In this document: positions 10,960-24,487 of the stretch, one piece after another
Layout of the letters: every line of letters starts with the position of its first letter
Position numbering within the stretch: the first letter of the stretch is position 1
Assembly: GCA_013176395.1 (NCBI GenBank)
Contig: JABMLP010000015.1
Coordinates: 558,001-622,000, forward strand
Source: Venturia oleaginea
Taxonomy: Eukaryota; Ascomycota; Dothideomycetes; Venturiales; Venturiaceae
Direction: 5' to 3'
Length of the DNA: 64,000 nucleotides
Made by a program: the position numbers and the translations under genes
The notes under the pieces: model-generated
Seen by the model: the letters and a program-made list of their open reading frames with translations, nothing else
What the model was told of the DNA's origin: nothing
Databases searched by the model: none

Positions 10960-12498
10960 GCGATGATGGGATATATTACTGGGGCTGGCTGGAAAAAGAA
11001 TAATGTCGGTGTGATTTTATATTTCTCATTTGTATGCGCTGGAGGTCTTTGTCGGTATATGGCATCATTGATGCATTCGTGAGCGCGGATACTGATCTTG
11101 TTTTTGATCTGCTCCTTCGTCATTGGGTTTTCTGATGGTAGTGTCGCGGCAAGAGATCTGTATTGATGCATCGCTGGCACACTCACCTAGTATTCATCAG
11201 GAATATTTCCGGTATCTATCTTTCCGTTCACCGAGTCAGAATAGATACACAGCGTCGCTAGTTAAACCCGCCTCTCGCAATCATATCCACATTATACAAA
11301 ACCAAAGCGAATCGTCCCATAATCAATCAACCACTAGATAGAGGTGGACATCAGCAAAGCTCAAGGCTAAATACAGAGAGCCTCAACCGCGTCTCCCAAC
11401 CCCAAGTACCGAAATATCAGCACGATACCTACGATGGTATGTAATATCCCCCCCTCGTTTGATATCCCCCCCTCGTTTAATCTCTCCCCCCATCCCATCC
11501 TTTCCAACAACCAAGTCTTCCACTTCCCTCCCAATCCAGGTAAACCCATCCATCCCTCCTCCCCAACAAAAAAAACCCCCTCACAAAATACCCTCCTTCC
11601 CCCTCTTTCCCAGTCCCGTACTTAAAACCTACCTACCCACCCCCGCCCATTTCCATCCAATTCCCATATAATCTCTTTCCTCTTGCTTACTAGAAAAAGC
11701 AGCACTACTACAAGGCTTAGATGAGTAAGGAAAGATGTGTTCGACTACCGGATATGGGATAGGTATACTTGCAAGTACAAAGGGAAGGGGTTCTCCTTTC
11801 TACTTGATACTTATACTTGATACTTACTATCTCGGAAAAGACGTACCCGTTTCGCCTCGCCTCGCCTCGCTACGTTGTAAAGCCCATCGTGTTTGGAAGA
11901 ACGAGGACGGGAATGGACTGTTGTAAACTACCAGGGGAGAAAGAGCCTAAAGCCAGATGTTCAAAAGAATGTGATCCTTCAAAAGAATAGAATCCTTCAA
12001 AAACGCAAAACACACAACCAAAGACCGCGGACAGAATTCGAAATAAAATAGACGATACTTAGCAGCGCAGTTTCGCAGTAGCAACAAATATGTATATGTA
12101 TTTCTCCTTTCCGTTCGTTCATCAAAACTCTGAAAAAGCCCGGGGGGGGGGGGGGGGGGGTATTTATAGAACATCTGCCTCCAACAACTAAACCAGCATC
12201 TTCCCAACAAACCACCTACCTTCCTTTCCTTTCCTTTCCACACCTATCGCATCAGCCACGCCCACAAAAGGCCCCCACACCCTCCCCAAAATTATATTTG
12301 TATGTATACAAGTCCGTCCCAGACGACGCGCCCCAGCGCCGAATAGAAAGCCGAGCCCTTGCTCCGGCAATGTTCCAGTAATATATCCCTCCCCATTGAC
12401 CCAAGAAGAAACGCCGCTCGCTGTGATATGGTATAAAAACAAATGAAACTCTCTTCCTCTTCCTTTTCTCCGTTCTCTAGTGAGCTCATACAACTCGC
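10960..12498. other. Intergenic region with C-rich tracts and a G19 homopolymer
   Basis: About 1.5 kb between two convergent genes; no coding evidence. It contains CCCCCCCTCGTTTGATAT-type repeats near 11450-11500, a run of 19 G at 12142-12160, and TTTCC-type repeats at about 12222-12240. It must hold both 3' UTRs. Confidence 0.5.
12142..12160 (+). repeat. G19 homopolymer
   Basis: Nineteen consecutive G on the plus strand, preceded by CCC. Mononucleotide G runs this long are rare and can form G-quadruplexes; the exact length is error-prone in assemblies. Confidence 0.9.
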
Positions 12499-14542
12499 TC
12501 AATCACTCGAATCAACGACCAGACCTCTCCACCCCGCGGCACCCGCATCCACATTTCTCCACTGCCCATTCGTAACAGCTTTCTCCCATCCCAGCATAAC
12601 GCCAAGGATCCTACATCCAGCAGCTGAAACAGCGCAGACAACGGCGTCACTCTGTCCCAGTACTGCCAGGTCGAGTAAATATGCTCGTCCAACGAGACGT
12701 CGCACGTTCATCGCCGCGTCGGTAGGTGGATCCAGAAAATCCGGATTCTCGTCCTCAAGCATGACGCCGGCGCCTTTGCGACTTTCACCCTCGGCACCAG
12801 ATGCTTTCCATTTGCCAAGATGTAAGAATCGCAACGAATCATCCATTCCGAGACCGAAGAATTGATCCCGGTAGAAGCCACCCTCCCAACCGTGAACCTC
12901 GTCAATCCACTGATTCTTCTTTCCACCGCTGGCGGCTTCGAGTTGGGATTTTGAGGCTAGAGCAATGCGATCTTGTGCTCGCATGGCGCGGGACACCTCG
13001 GCTGAGGAGTAGACATCTGGATCGTCGGATGCGAGGAAGAGTTGAGAGGCCATAAAGCCAGGTGCGCCGTGCCGTGGTAAGAGACCAGTGCCGTTAGGCG
13101 TCTCTGCTCTTCTCCTCTCCCTCCGTTTCCTTTTGGCAATTGCCGTTGACTCTGGTTTGTGAGGGTTGATGTGGATCTTGCCATCCTCCTTTTCTTCCGC
13201 CTCGACCATCTCCTCCCCATGCTCTTCGTCATCATCATGTTCGTACTTTGTGATCAGAATGTCTCGCACTTCATCCATGTATCGTGTCAGCGGTAGGTAG
13301 TCTTTCGAGTACTGGAGCTCCCATGGGTGCAAATCTCCGCGGCGAACCTGCAGTCCCACATTCATCCCACCCTTGTCCCGAGCTTCTGCAAACTTGATCC
13401 CTGTCCGCTCAAAGACATAATGTGAGTCTCCGTTATCTGCCAGGCGGAATAGCGTCTCATACCCAACGCGCATGAGGTGGTATAATTTCTCCTCGCGGCG
13501 TGTCTCGGGCTTGCGTTGATCGGTAAACTCGGCGTTAAAAGCAGCGCCGAAGGTGAACGGGAAAGTTGCGGCTGAGACGACGAGATGTCTAGCAGAGTGA
13601 GGGCACGGAAGTCGCTCAGTTACCGGTGGTGGAAGACAATTCGGATGTGGTGGTGGCACGAAGTAATCAGTGTAATTGCCATATGGCCTGTGATACGAGT
13701 CAGTCGTGGGCCATGATGTGGTGCAAGGAATATACTGACCACCTCGTATCGTCCACGAAGAAGACTCGACCCTCCTTTTTTGCCAGTCCGTATGCCGTCC
13801 ACATTCCCATCAGCGTGTTACCCATACCAGCGTCCGAAGTCTCCATGACATAGGTCACACTCATCCCGCACGGTCTCCTGCCAGCGATGGGATTATCCGG
13901 GACTTCCACCTCTCCAATCTTACCCTGCTTGTTCGGATTCGGTATCAGGCCTTTTTCCTGAGCATCTTTGACGTCCACGAATGACGGATCCCGCTTGTAG
14001 TAGTCGGTACTGTGCTTCCATTTCTTTCCAGCCCCACGCGCCAGCTCTTCCTGGATCTGTTCCGTCTGCTTGCAGATATCATAGTACTGCGATGGTAATA
14101 GCGGAAAGTCGTGGTGTGGTGGGATCGAGACAGTCCACTTTTTCCTGCCCCTGCTGTCGCTGACCATGACTGCTGAAGGCTCATCCGGTAGGTCATCTCC
14201 ACCTACGATTTCGTAGTCGCCATTCCGACGTCCAGATGGTAATGGAGTGACCGAGACAGTCCTCATTCCAAGCCATGTCAAGATGACTACGGCACCAAAA
14301 ATCATAACCACCCTCCGCAACTTGCTCCGCAGACTCGTCTGGACCTTCTTGCCATGGCGGGGTATTAGTGATGGAAGCCCAGGCGAAGGCGGCGGTGAAG
14401 GCGATAGTAGATAGTCGGAGGGCGAGACGAGCAAACCCTTCCTCGGACTCACACCAGGTGAGATGCAGGCAGACGAAGAGGTTGAAGAAGCAGAAGCCGT
14501 CGAAGAAACGGACAAATTAGCAGCTCTATATGAGTGCTTCAT
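12499..14542 (-). CDS. Type II membrane protein resembling GT23-type alpha-1,6-fucosyltransferases
   Basis: Two exons, 14542-13740 and 13687-12499, with a 52-nt intron (GTCAGT...CACAG) that restores the motif DDTRWPYGNYTDYF; 663 residues. A Ser/Pro-rich cytosolic tail is followed by one membrane anchor (about residues 78-95, MIFGAVVILTWLGM) and a lumenal domain. That domain has MGNTLMGMWTAYGLAKKEGR, resembling the nucleotide-sugar fold start of fucosyltransferases, and MNVGLQVRRGDLHPWE, resembling the GDP-fucose-binding VxxHxRRGD-type motif. A Lys/Arg/Glu-rich insert of about 60 residues interrupts the second half. Likely a Golgi glycosyltransferase; the substrate is unknown and the family assignment rests on two motifs only. 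Confidence 0.75.
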
Positions 14543-17500
14543 GGTGAAGACAAAGGTGGAAAAGCGGGAAGTCTATGGGGTATCAAATAGTCATGTAACA
14601 ATGAAAGAACGGAGGCCAGCCGTGGTAGAATGAAGTGGTATAACGAACACGAAGCGTCGACAGGTGGTGAAGGTGAGGAATGAAGGATCCGAAGATGTTG
14701 GTGCTCAGAATTGAATAGAAAAAACCGGGTCGAAGCGCGAGCAGTTTGTGAAGGGGCTCTCGGCTACTACATGATCCAGAATGCAGACGAAAAGAGGGGT
14801 GAGAGGATACTGGAGTGTCGACTGAAGGCCGTAGATGTCGAAACAGGAGAGTTTCGAAGTTGAAGTAAGGAGCTTTCACGTTATAATGCTCAAACATTGA
14901 CTGCTCAGCAATGGGGGATCGTCGAGGGGGAGGGCACCTGGCACGTAATGGAGGCACTGGGAGGGCAGACAGATGGGCTTGATGGGCGGGGGGAATACTG
15001 TAATGAGGTTCGAGCAGCAGCCATCATCGACCGGCTCTCTTTGCGCGAACCATTTCTGGCCCCTGCGATGCAGATGATGCGCCGTGCGTTGCACCAGAGA
15101 GTACTTGAAACATGCTGGCCGAACATCGTGAGCACACTAAGCCCGAGACACGCTCTCTGATTGGGCCATGTGAATGCGGCTCCCAATTTCCCCCTCTGTC
15201 GCAATGAATATCCATTCCCGATTCATGATGCTTTTTACCAGCTACCACAGTATAGTCAGTACTCGGCCTTCCCAAGCCTCCGTACATGGTCAACAGACCT
15301 GCACAGCTGCGATGTGTTGCTTACTATAGTACAGCCCACATGCATGATGTATGCCAAGGAGATCATGCTCCTCCAGGGGACTAAAAGCCCTACTAGGACT
15401 AGCACTAATGCACCTGGTGTGCCTATTCTTGTACCCCAAATCCGGCTTCACCATGTTCCAGCTCCCGTGTGCTAAACAAATGCTGCGAGGTTACAAGGCG
15501 AGGACTTCCTGAATCCTGGTCTAACACCCGTTAAGATGACATCCGCTCCTTCAGTCCGTCTTCTTGGGTGGTACGTGGTAAATGCAACAAGGGCAAGCGA
15601 CGCATACGAAGACCGAGATGAATCAATCGCGACTCGAGGGAGCATTCCCGTAATATCAACACGTCGCCTGGTAAGGCGATGAGTTCCTTCTTTCATCTAG
15701 ATCTAGACGAAATGCTCGCCGTCGGTGGTTACATCTTGGTCGTACTGAGTACAGACCACAAGAACGGATCTTTGAATCGAAACGAGGAAACATGTCACAA
15801 TCATCTTCATATGTCCCGAGCCACTGCCACGAGCCAAAACAGGACAGATGGAGCAGAGGCCTGATGTTAATGCCAAACATGCAATCATCCCACATGCTTC
15901 CAAACCTCTAGCTCACAGAAGAAACTCACAACACCACGCCAACCGCGCAGAAACAGATCGCAAACAAAACAGAACAGACGAAACTTTTCCACCCACAACT
16001 TCTCCCAAAGTTTGCAGTCTTCGGCCGAAGGAGCGTGTATCAACTTGCCAGATCTTCAGAGCAAAGTCAAGCTGTTTTGAACATTGACTTCATATATAGG
16101 AGCATTCTTAACCATCTCTTCATCAGCCAGTCCTGTAATGGATCCATTCCCTCATTAATCGCTTTCCATTTGTTCCTTACATCAACATTCCGTTTCGTCG
16201 AAACTACTCTCCACCTTCTAATACGATACTAAACCAGACCAAGATATGGAATTGAAAACAATCCAAACCTCATCATTCCCACCTCACTCCAATCACCGCC
16301 AATACCCCAACTCATCCCAACCATTCCATTCTAAGCTGTCAATTCCATAACCTCCATCCCCGCCCAAAGCATCCCATAAACCCCCCCAACAAACGCCCAC
16401 AACAAAATCACACCAATCACCCACCCTTATCTCTCCTTCAAAAACCACCATCCCTTAAACATCCATCACACCCAACCCCTCACAAAACTCTAGATACAAA
16501 CCCCCCCATCCCCCCAAATCAAACCAAAAAACACAGCACCCGAAAAATATCTCCCAACAACCCATCTCCATACCCAATCCAACCAACCAATCAAAGACAA
16601 CAAAGATCACAAAAAAACAAAAAAACGAAAGCACAAACCATTCCAGCAAAAACACCACCGTCCCCCCTCTCCACCAAAAAGTACAGAATCCAAAAGCACA
16701 AAAGAAGATCGGAACCCCGCCCTCCCCTTTCAAAGTTACCTACATCCAGGATGTAAGCAAAACAGACATCTACACACCTCCTACCCACCCACCCACCCAC
16801 CTACCTACCTCCTACACAGCTTCGAAAATACCATGTATTCCAAATAAAAGAGAGAGAGAGAGAGAGAAGAAAGCCCAAACCTCACGCAAACCTCACACAA
16901 CAGACGCAGATAAGCATACTCACAAACCCTTAAACCAACTCACCACCAAAGACCAAAGCAAATTCATCTTCGAAAAATCTCTTTGAAATTCCATACTCAT
17001 TACATTCATTCCCCCATTCCCCATGTCTATTCCATTCTCTTCTTTTCTACACACAAAGTCCCCCCATTCACCATACTTTCCATATTCATACAAAGTACAA
17101 ACACCCAACACAAGATAAAGCTTCCACCAGCCCCAGCCAAAGGGAACCAACCGACTTTGCCGTACCTCTTCCTTCCCCCAAGCTTACACCATCTATCCAC
17201 GCTGCATACAGCTCACAAGACCAAAAAACGGGTATCAAAAAAAAAAAAAAGGAAAAAATAACATCGACAAAGAAAATAAATACAAGTGAAAGGCCCAATC
17301 CAACCGGGTCAAAGAGCGAAGGATAAGAATCGAAAAACCTCAAATCCAAGAAAAGGGTCAAGAAAAGAGTGTCCCCCCATCCAATCCAAAATCGTTGGGC
17401 CACGTTCGCTGAACATCCGAGTCTTTCGTCTCAGTCTTTGGCCGCTGAAAATTACCGCCAAAATGCATGCACCGTCCATCGTCTTTTGTCCAGATCTTTT

Positions 17501-17588
17501 CATCGAAAACTCCGACATCAAGCGATATGCCCTGGCTAGTACTCCAAGAAACCCACAACGTCCATCTTTTCACAGTCCAGATTCTTTC
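14543..17588. other. 3-kb intergenic region with strong C/A strand bias and microsatellites
   Basis: No coding sequence recognised. From about 16240 to 17290 the plus strand is very rich in C and A and almost free of G, and the ORFs there are low-complexity. Simple repeats: CCCA/CCTA type at about 16780-16810, (AG)n at 16849-16867 and an A13 run near 17239. The left half holds the glycosyltransferase promoter, the right end the kinesin 3' UTR. Confidence 0.5.
16849..16867 (+). repeat. (AG)n microsatellite
   Basis: About nine AG units in the C/A-biased intergenic stretch. Confidence 0.85.
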
Positions 17589-20500
17589 TCAACTGGCAGT
17601 CGGTTCAGAGATCCTCACACTCGTCTTTCTCTTTCCTTTCATAGCGCCACTGCCCGTTCGTCCAACAGAGATAGCGCTGTCGACACGCAAGTCCTGAGCC
17701 GAGTCCCCTCTCTTGAGAATCACAGGCCCACCATTCATTCCCTCACTTGAGCTTTTCCGATCGATGCTCACTTTGCGGTCGAGCGAACCCGAGGTGGCGT
17801 TGTGGACACGTTCAGTGATCATTTCGTCCAGAAGTTTCGTCATCTCATCAACACTTTTGGTCTTCTTCTCAGGAACACCCGTCATCGAAATTCCTAACGG
17901 CGACTGAAGACCGCAAGATATCCTCGGGCTGGTGGCGCTGATACGCGGAGAAGCACTGTGTACTCGCACTCCACCACCATTCATATGAGGCCGTGCCGAA
18001 AGACTGGCTGTTGACGAGTTACTCCGTCGGTCGACTGGGCTGGAGTGCGCAGTGTCCACGGTGAGGTCGGCTACATCACGCTTGCGGGCTGCCGAGCGCA
18101 ATGCAGAGACCATTCGTTCTTTGTCGTCCAGACGGGCACGAAGTTCTGCAATCTCTCCGTCCTTCTCACGAACAACTGCTTCCCATCCTCCGTCCTCGCC
18201 CATGACCGTCCGTTGACCAAAGGACATGCTCACACGGGAATGGCTCGATCTTCGTGCTTGTAATAATCGTTTCTCCAGGGTCGAGATATATCGATTCTTA
18301 TCAGCAAGATCCGCCTGCAGTGCCCGGACTTGCAGGGTAGCGGTTGCGTTACCATCGCCATTCTCACCCATTGAGTCCTCCTCGTCCTCATGGCGAGCTT
18401 CGTTGATTGTCGTGGAGGCCGTAGATTGTCGGATTGACCGCATGGAGCCGGAGGAGGAATTCCGTCCCAGTATTGGAGGAGAAAGTGTGGCCGTCGAAGA
18501 TCTTGCAGACTGCATGCCGCTCATCATCATCATATCGCCATTCGTCATGACAGACTGCCTTCCATTGTTGCTCATCTGCGACATCGAACGTGAATTGTTG
18601 ACACCAACCGATTTGGAACTCAGGATCAATCGGTTGAGATGTTCTATCCTCTCTTTCAGTGCCGTCCGTGCCAATTGCATCTCAAGCATCTGCTCTTCAT
18701 GCCGTCGTTTGTGTTCCAACTCTTTGACTCTAATGTCCTCCACTGTCTCTATCGGTGATTCCTCCTCCTTCTCGGGCGTCTTCTCTTTCTTGCCTTGGGC
18801 ATTGAGCTGCTTCTTCAATTCGTCAATCTCCATTCGGTATCGATCGAGGAGAGCGCGAGATCCAGCATCCCCCGCGCTTCCAAAAGCGTCTTCTGCCTTC
18901 TTCGCGTGGCTGACAATGTTGTTCTTGGCCCGCGAGGCAAACTTGAGCGTGTTGAGGGTTTCGAGAGTGTGGTTTTGTGCCGATGCCGTGCTGCCTGCAG
19001 AGCCGATTTGAATTGTACACAGAATACTGATGAGCGAACTTCCTTGGAGCGCGGGCTGCAGTAACCGAGTGAGTTTGCTGTCTCGGTACGGCAGATGTTT
19101 GCCGTCCTTGTCCACTGACAATTTGCCAATAACTGTTCCCAAGGTGAGCAGCGACTTGTTGATGTGCGCGCCTTCGGTCCGTCGTTCTTTGTCCTCAGCT
19201 GCCCGTTCGGAGCCCGCCAGATCAATCAAGCTGAGCGTGGACACACGGACACCGCCTGGGAGCAGTGCTTGTCGTTTACTCTCCGCGCTGGAATTCACCG
19301 AGATCCGCTCTCGGCTTTCCACCACAATCTGTACCACGGCGTGAGAGCGTGATGACCGAGCGTTGAATTGAGTGCCGGCCACTCGTCTTGCAAGGTCACC
19401 CCTGGCAATGACCCGCAGAAGTTGGGTTGGACTTTGGACAATCTCTTCCTTTAGAGGAGTTGCATAGACTCCTCGCTTGCTGTCCTCCCTCAGCTTAATC
19501 TCTTCTTGTGCTACGCCGGGAGCAGGCTGTCCAGCCAGGAGGTCGTGGATTTTTTCGTTGTAAATTTCGAGGTAACTCACACGGAGGAGGAATTCTCGCT
19601 GCGGCGTCTCTCGAATGAAGGAGAAAATGTCTGTGATGGCAAGGGGTATTATACCGGGAGACGTGGCAGTCCCTTGCATGGAGAATGTCTTTCCTGTTCC
19701 GGTCATACCGTAGGCAAAGACGGTTCCATGGTAGCCTTCCATGACTCTCCGCACTAATCGTTTGGCAGAGGCATCGTACACTTTGCCGTTCTTATCGTTG
19801 ACGGAAAAGACGTTGTCTATGATGATAATTAGCAAGAGTCATTCACAATTGTTCGATACCCACCATAAGAGTAATCACCGCCCTCCCGACCGCGATATGC
19901 GATATGGGAGTGACGTCCATCTACCAGCCATTCCACATCGCTCTTATCTCGTTCGGCAGGCGCTTGGTCGGGCCGCACTCTGACACTGACAATGACGTTT
20001 CCCTTGCCATCTTTACCATGTTTCTCGTCAAATAGCTTGTCCTCCTCGGCCGTGGTTCTCCCTCGCGACTCGTCGACGTCGTTGTCGATTGCAGAATCAG
20101 GTGGTGAAGAGGATCGGCTCGCAGGCGGAGATGGTAGGCTCATCAAAGACACGGCATTGCCTCCACCGCCGTTCAAAAAACTGGTTCCATTGGAGTACGT
20201 GGTTCGCAGTGAGCTCTGGCGCATGGCCGGCTGTCGTAGAGAGGCTTCGTCGCCTCGTTTCTTTAGTCCCGAAGTGCCTCGCGTTCCTACGTCTGAATGT
20301 CGTTGCAAGGGCGCAGACAATGGTCCATCGGGTGATGTGGCGCCAGATGTTGGCGGCTGAGGGAAAGCGCCGATACTGATGGTCTTGCGCAATTTTCCGG
20401 CGGGGATTGGAGCAGGCATATTGCCTGGGAGAGTCGAAGTTAAGGCATGATTCTTTTTCTCTGAGCCCGGTCGCTGGGGAAGTGCTGAGGAGGCAGAGCG

Positions 20501-20668
20501 TTGGGCAATTCCAGTTGTAGGTAGGAGTGAACCAGACTCTCTTCGCGACTCTAACGGCGAGGCTGGGGAGTTGACCGGTCTTCGCGATTTCGAAACTGGT
20601 AGAGAGGGCAATGGAGTATTGGGAGGGCCCAAGGACGGCCGGGCTGGGCGGGGCAAAGTCGTCGCCAT
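17589..20668 (-). CDS. kipA: Kinesin-7 (Kip2/KipA-like) motor protein
   Basis: Exons 20668-19864 and 19816-17589 with a 47-nt intron (branch TGCTAAT) inside the motor; 1010 residues. An in-frame ATG at 20704 would add 12 residues; MATTLPRP at 20668 is preferred. The first ~220 residues are Ser/Pro-rich. The motor has the P-loop GMTGTGKTF, switch I NARSSRSHAVVQI, switch II LIDLAGSERA and HLPYRDSKLTRLLQPALQG. It is followed by the coiled-coil neck motif ERIEHLNRLILSSKS typical of CENP-E/Kip2 kinesins, two more coiled-coil stretches and a basic Ser-rich tail. Members walk to microtubule plus ends and carry polarity and dynein-associated cargo; in Aspergillus KipA keeps hyphae growing straight. 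The gene symbol is by family resemblance. Confidence 0.93.
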
Positions 20669-20704
20669 TGTGGGATGTGTGCTACCGAGCAAAAATGGAA
20701 GCAT

Positions 20705-23700
20705 CGGTCAAGGTCGCTCTTATGGCTTCTGCTGTGCTTCAAGAGCGTGCTTGGACCGTTTGGCAAAGAGGGAAATGGGCCGAAAGCATGGGACGTCTGG
20801 TATGTATGCAACGGCCGTTCTTGGATGCGGAGAGCTGGGGTGTCTGTCTACTCCATCCCAATGTCGCTGTGGTCCAATGGACGGAGCTGTGTTGTGGGTT
20901 CGAGTTGTGCGGTGGGTTGGGATCCGGGTTGCTCTGTTGTACCCCTGTGGTGTGGGAGAAGAAGAGGTTTGGTCAGGGTTCTCTGCGGGTAAGGTGCAGA
21001 AGATGGCGTTTGCAGATTTGTCGAGAAGTCACTCACAAAATCGGGGGAGCCTGAACAAATAGCGTCTATCCTACACTGTTGGGCCTTGTGTTTGCCTGGG
21101 TCAAAGGAGTGTATGGAGTATAGAATTGTTGGTTGCTTGGGGGAGCAAGGCAATGTTGGACTTTCTCTGCTTGACTCGCCTGGCAATCTCGAGAGGGGGG
21201 CACAGACTACAGACGATAGGACGGTTCGACGGCTGCAGGATAATATCACAGTATGCTAGCCTGATCAGGCAGTCAGGGGCGCTGTGTGAATTGCGGATTC
21301 GTCAATCGCTGTTGGGTTTTCTGGGATGCTATGAAGTACTCAGTAGAAGAAATGGCACCAGTAGTTGTACGAATAGCTGTCCAAACCACTCCCCAGGATG
21401 AAGACAGCCCTGATGATTGGAACGATCAAAGGACTGCATCTTCACAAGGACCCCCGCAGCCTCCTCGCTAACTCGAAACGGCTTCGTCTCAACGTCAAAA
21501 GCTAGTTAGAAGAGTCCTGAAGATCCAAGTCTCCGAACAGGGTCCGAATCTTCACGCATTATTATAGACACCTCATTTCGGAGAGGCAGCCTCGGATACC
21601 TCAGAAACAAGGCCGCCAGTAGTCTTGTGTCGTGTGCGTGTGGTCTCTTCGCGGGCTTATATCCTTGTTTTCAGCGTCAGAATTCATCACCACATAGCTC
21701 GTCTCACTTACGCCGCCACTGGAGAGGATAACAAATTCTAGCCCGAATCTCCCCCATCACCACCTCCCTCATCTAAACCGCCATCTTGATATGACATTGG
21801 ACTGATGCACAATACACCAGCCCTACCACTACACTCCTGTCTCAATCCAAACACCACCAATGCACTGACTGACTGATCATTGACAGCCGGCACCTGCACA
21901 TCATCGCGCTGTTCAGGCGCCTATTGCATGAAGATAATGAACCTTACCATGTGTTGCCAAACTCCAACTTGTTCTTCCATTTCCAATATCTCGAATCAGT
22001 CTTGTTGGTCGTTTGGGTGATGCACAAGCCATGTTCCACCCTTTGAGACTCGCCATCGACATCGTATCATCATAAGATTGCCTTTTTGTGTGCTTACCAT
22101 GTCCACAGCATCGGTAGGAATTCCGGCATACCACCTGCGGAGTACTCTCCTTGTTTCTCACCAAAACCCCCATTTTCCCGACCTCTTCCTTTGCTTTTCT
22201 CGTGCATCACAGCCGTACGTTTTTTTGAAAACAATTACCAATTACCCCAGCTTCCAACTCGTCATCCCCGAGGATCTACTTCCTCCCGCAAACGATTCTC
22301 GATCATGGCACCCCGCGTAACCGATGTGGCAAACGGCATGTTTCGTGGCGTTGCCCCAGCCTCGGCTTTGTTCCATGCTTGCGCCGCACAGCACGCGAAA
22401 TAAAGCAAACAACCGCTTGCAGGGCTCGCAAATACATGGACTGCGGCTTAAAGAGATGAGAACATGAAGTGGACCGAGTGCAATCCTGTGTTCACCTTAT
22501 GAAAGCTACTAATGTATTCATGCGGGCAAGGCTGAACCTATGCAAGTTTTTCGCTTCTAGAAGAACACCTTCAGTTTCACACATATCATGGCCTCTCAAC
22601 CCTTATGAAAGAGCATGGTGTTTATCTGCAAGTCTTTTCTTCTTTGGTCCCGATTACACGTGGGACGAAGGCGATGGCCATGCTTTTCTACGGCATTTCC
22701 CTTTTGAGACAAGCACGAAACGAAACACAGTATGGACTAGCTTGTATGTGGTCTGATAAACTTACGTTGTTTCCATGGCCGAACAATACTTGCGAAAGAG
22801 CAAGGTGGCTCCTGGTCGACATGAATCGCGAGAGTCTGATCCGGTCTCACTATGCTACACGGCACCCTTACAATCGCTTCGTCGGCTTTTCTCCCTTCGA
22901 GATAGGGGTATATATCTGTACTGGAACCGTCATCTGCTGTCGCGATCGACATCGATACATTTCTGGCAAAAACATTTCTTGAAGTCGTCAGACATTGGAC
23001 GATATCGATACCTAGTCAGGCGTTATCAACCATCTTCAGTTGCCTTCCGAGCTGACTGGGATCTTTGGAGAATTTGGAGATGACTAGGCTGAAACTACGT
23101 TCCAGCAATACAATCATGCGTGTCACTTCCCTTCCAGTCAAAACACAAAAAACAAGACACTAGCTGAAGACATCGACACCGATATGCTTGCATGAAGGAA
23201 AAGGCAACCCTGATCAATCGAAAACATCGCCGTAAATAAAAGCATAGCACGTTATGAGACTGAATTCAGACTCAGGACCAGCCCAAGAGAAATCCAACCT
23301 CGGTCACCCAGCTTGACATCGATAAACCTAAATTGAAAATATCTGCATCCCACCCATGCAATCCAATCATTCAAACAAGGAACAAAGAAACCTACGAAAA
23401 CTTAGTAGAGCACGCCAGTAGCATTTTGGAACTAGTCCTAACCTAAATCACTCCGTGTTATTTCAATAAACTTCAGCAACGCAGTAAATCCGAAAAGAAC
23501 GGTTCCTCTTGCAAGACCCACATCAATCATTGCTAGAGTGTGATTGCCATCGTCCTTGCTATGGTGATCTCTCCTTACAAATATACTTCTGATATTCACA
23601 CATCACGAGTTTGCGCCCGTGGTTGTCACCGAAGGTATGTAAACTAAGCATTAAGCACTCTTCAAACACGCAAAGACCTAGAAAATCATTGCAGGCCAAT

Positions 23701-24374
23701 GCGTCCCAAATAAGAAAAAAAAGTTCGATTCTAGGTACTCCTTCCCACGTTCTTCCCTCGCCCCATTGGCACGACGAACGCCTTGATGGAGTATTCGTAG
23801 CTAAGATATATAATAATAATCGGATTTTACGTGGTATGTAATGGCGTATGTGCCGTGTGCCCACAATCTCTATCTACAACTGCAAAAACCCAACTCTCTG
23901 GGATAAAAAAGCCTTTCGTCACTTCCCAGACCGCGCCCCGTCCATGGACCGGCGCCGTCGAACTATGCCCCCCCGTTCACTACCCAAGTCATCTATACAG
24001 TGGTCAGTATAGGACACCCTCCGGTCCTGATGCTCCCAATCCTCTGTTCTGGGTCCGGTGTTGTCCAGATTCCGAGTTGGCCATTGTTGTTGTAAATCCA
24101 GGGTCCAGAATTATTACAACACCAGGATCCAATATGCCAAGCATCGTGAGGACCCAAACATTGCGAGTCCAGGTAGGGCGTGGTAACGGACACGGCGCGC
24201 CCTGGTAACGCGCCGTCAATAATTAAACAACTTTCATCCCCATCTCTCCTCTCTCCTTCATCTCACAGGAATCTTCAGTCCACACCTCCTCTTCTCTCCT
24301 CAGTCCCTCCTCAAGACCCTCATCGCACCTTCAGCTCTCCAACGCTTCCTCCTGGTTGGCTAGAGTTCGTACTG
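20705..24374. other. Long intergenic region, no gene recognised
   Basis: About 3.7 kb. It starts with the kinesin promoter. ORFs of 100-160 codons near 20571-21062 overlap the kinesin 5' end or are not protein-like. Nothing between 21500 and 23900 shows a conserved motif or a convincing exon-intron structure. The last few hundred bases (23930-24240) contain repeated GTCCAG/GGATCC-like words and may already belong to the 3' side of the LINE. Confidence 0.45.
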
Positions 24375-24398
24375 ATGGACGGTGTTTGTACCGTCCAT
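24375..24398. repeat. Perfect 9-bp inverted repeat at the LINE 3' side
   Basis: ATGGACGGT, a six-base loop (GTTTGT), then ACCGTCCAT. A perfect hairpin 90 bp beyond the last LINE codon; it may be part of its 3' UTR. Confidence 0.6.
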
Positions 24399-24487
24399 GG
24401 TCTGGGAATTCCGCTCATTTCTCACTTCAGCTTCTCCCCCTTCCCGTCCGTAGTCTCTGCTCGTCCCCCCTCCTATCCTGTATCTTC

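Noticed and set aside
18226..19011. 261-codon plus-strand ORF
   Set aside because: Antisense to the kinesin coiled-coil exon; composition is the mirror of that coding sequence and has no domain.
20571..21062. Two overlapping plus-strand ORFs of about 150-160 codons at the kinesin 5' end
   Set aside because: They overlap the kinesin start and its promoter, are rich in Gly/Trp/Cys typical of random GC-rich frames, and show no motif.
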